A stretch of 6,960 nt of DNA, from contig JAHEAK010000275.1 of NCBI GenBank assembly GCA_024642805.1, positions 1-6,960 on the forward strand, given 5' to 3'. Source of the stretch: Kofleriaceae bacterium (GTDB taxonomy: Bacteria; Myxococcota_A; Polyangia; Haliangiales; Haliangiaceae). Under the pieces are notes generated by a model. It searched no databases. It saw only the letters and a list, made by a program, of their open reading frames with translations, and was not told the origin of the DNA. This document shows, piece by piece, positions 6,570-6,960 of this stretch (within the stretch, counting starts at the first letter, position 1; every line of letters begins with the position of its first letter). The translations under genes and the position numbers were made by a program.

Positions 6570-6575
6570 CCTCCC
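6570..6575 (-). promoter_or_regulatory. Shine-Dalgarno GGGAGG deciding the start of the FHA-CpaF gene
   Basis: GGGAGG with a 5-base spacer precedes ATG 6564. This selects the ATG over the in-frame TTG nine codons upstream, since the site would lie inside the coding region of the longer version. The protein then starts at the first strand of the FHA domain. Confidence 0.75.
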
Positions 6576-6611
6576 GAGGCGCTGGCTCCAAAGCGCCCTA
6601 ACCTAGCCGAA

Positions 6612-6640
6612 ACACTACTAACCGCACATGGCGTGGTCAA
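6612..6640 (-). promoter_or_regulatory. Candidate sigma70-type promoter of the FHA-CpaF / SUKH-TPR operon
   Basis: On the minus strand, TTGACC (6640-6635) is separated by exactly 17 bases from TAGTGT (6617-6612). The -35 box matches TTGACA at five of six positions and the -10 box matches TATAAT at four of six. Transcription would start near 6605, giving a leader of about 40 bases before ATG 6564. Confidence 0.45.
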
Positions 6641-6751
6641 GGAAAGCGACGTATAAGCGGCCGGCAATTCAACGATAGGCCCGCGCGAGCCCGCGCCCCG
6701 GCCATCGATTCGGGATTTCCCTCGCCGAGCCCTCAGCCGAGCAGCCGCCTG

Positions 6752-6775
6752 GCAGGCAGGAGGGCCTTAGCCTGC
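6752..6775 (-). terminator. Weak hairpin after the small right-hand ORF
   Basis: GCAGGC (6752-6757) and GCCTGC (6770-6775) are reverse complements around a 12-base loop, five bases after the stop of the 39-residue ORF. The stem is short, the loop is large and no U-tract follows, so termination is only a possibility. It would separate this small gene from the promoter at 6612-6640. Confidence 0.25.
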
Positions 6776-6779
6776 AGAC

Positions 6780-6899
6780 TCAGCGCATGCCGTGAAAGAG
6801 TCGCAAGAGCTGCTGGCCCCACAGGATCCAGCCCCCGCCCAGGCTGAGTCCGGCAATGGCCATGAGCACGAACCAGCTATGCCAACGTGGGCGATCCAA
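6780..6899 (-). CDS. Possible small single-span membrane protein (39 aa)
   Basis: A minus-strand frame from TTG (6899-6897) to TGA (6782-6780) encodes 39 residues: a charged start (DRPRWHS), a hydrophobic stretch of about 20 residues (WFVLMAIAGLSLGGGWILWG), then QQLLRLFHGMR. This looks like a single transmembrane helix with a basic tail. Codon thirds are GC-rich as in neighbouring genes. An in-frame TGA lies 15 bases upstream of the TTG, so the frame does not extend leftward into a larger protein. No clear ribosome binding site is seen. The start may instead be GTG or ATG a few codons inside (6857-6849), but those would remove part of the N-terminal region. No family is recognised. It could be a chance frame, although the hydrophobic pattern argues for a real small protein. 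Confidence 0.45.
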   Translation of the reverse strand: MDRPRWHSWFVLMAIAGLSLGGGWILWGQQLLRLFHGMR

Positions 6900-6903
6900 G
6901 GGC

Positions 6904-6960
6904 TCACGGTATCATATCGTGAATCTTTTCTCGCCAGAGGCGTCGAAGCAGAGCAAAGCT
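6904..6960 (-). CDS. Possible 3' end of an upstream gene, partial
   Basis: From the right edge, a minus-strand frame reads 18 residues (ending LLRRLWREKIHDMIP) and stops at TGA 6906-6904, four bases before the TTG of the small membrane ORF. The basic, amphipathic ending and close spacing fit the tail of a co-transcribed gene. However, 57 open bases are weak evidence, and a TATGAT at 6916-6911 could instead be a -10 box for the small ORF. No family can be named. Confidence 0.25.
   Translation of the reverse strand, partial: SFALLRRLWREKIHDMIP

Overview
The window looks like a chromosomal stretch from a GC-rich Gram-negative bacterium, most plausibly a member of the Myxococcota or former deltaproteobacterial lineages. 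This rests on GC-biased codon thirds, a lipobox lipoprotein with a carboxypeptidase-regulatory-like domain, a zinc-ribbon protein with low-complexity linkers, and an FHA domain fused through a long Pro/Ala linker to a CpaF/TadA-type ATPase. The lineage call is inference from gene style, not from a marker gene.

Layout. Positions 1-629 (minus strand) hold the 5' part of a zinc-ribbon protein whose coding frame appears to shift by one base at a run of five G's. It runs off the left edge. Positions 630-790 are a divergent intergenic region with a small inverted repeat. Positions 791-1888 and 1909-3339 (plus strand) form a two-gene operon for the cell envelope: a lipoprotein, then a secreted protein with much of the zinc-ligand pattern of the phospholipase C / S1-P1 nuclease superfamily. 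Positions 3340-3481 separate converging transcription units and contain four 23-nt tandem repeats plus a degenerate fifth copy, each able to form a short hairpin.

From the right, a minus-strand operon has a plausible sigma70-type promoter near 6612-6640, the FHA-CpaF fusion (6564 down to 4444), and, overlapping it by 4 bases (GTGA), a SUKH (SMI1/KNR4)-TPR protein (4447 down to 3482). Positions 6600-6779 are mostly non-coding. A possible 39-residue single-span membrane protein lies at 6780-6899 (minus), preceded by what may be the end of another reading frame at the window edge.

How the genes may work together. The plus-strand pair would act at the envelope or outside the cell. The minus-strand pair joins a phosphothreonine-reading FHA module, a secretion-ATPase fold and a protein-binding SUKH-TPR partner. 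The ATPase keeps Walker A but has altered Asp-box, Walker B and His-box residues, and no other Tad or type II secretion genes are visible. This coupled pair is the most interesting part of the window: it may be a signal-responsive, catalytically weakened or repurposed ATPase with a dedicated partner, rather than a working pilus motor.
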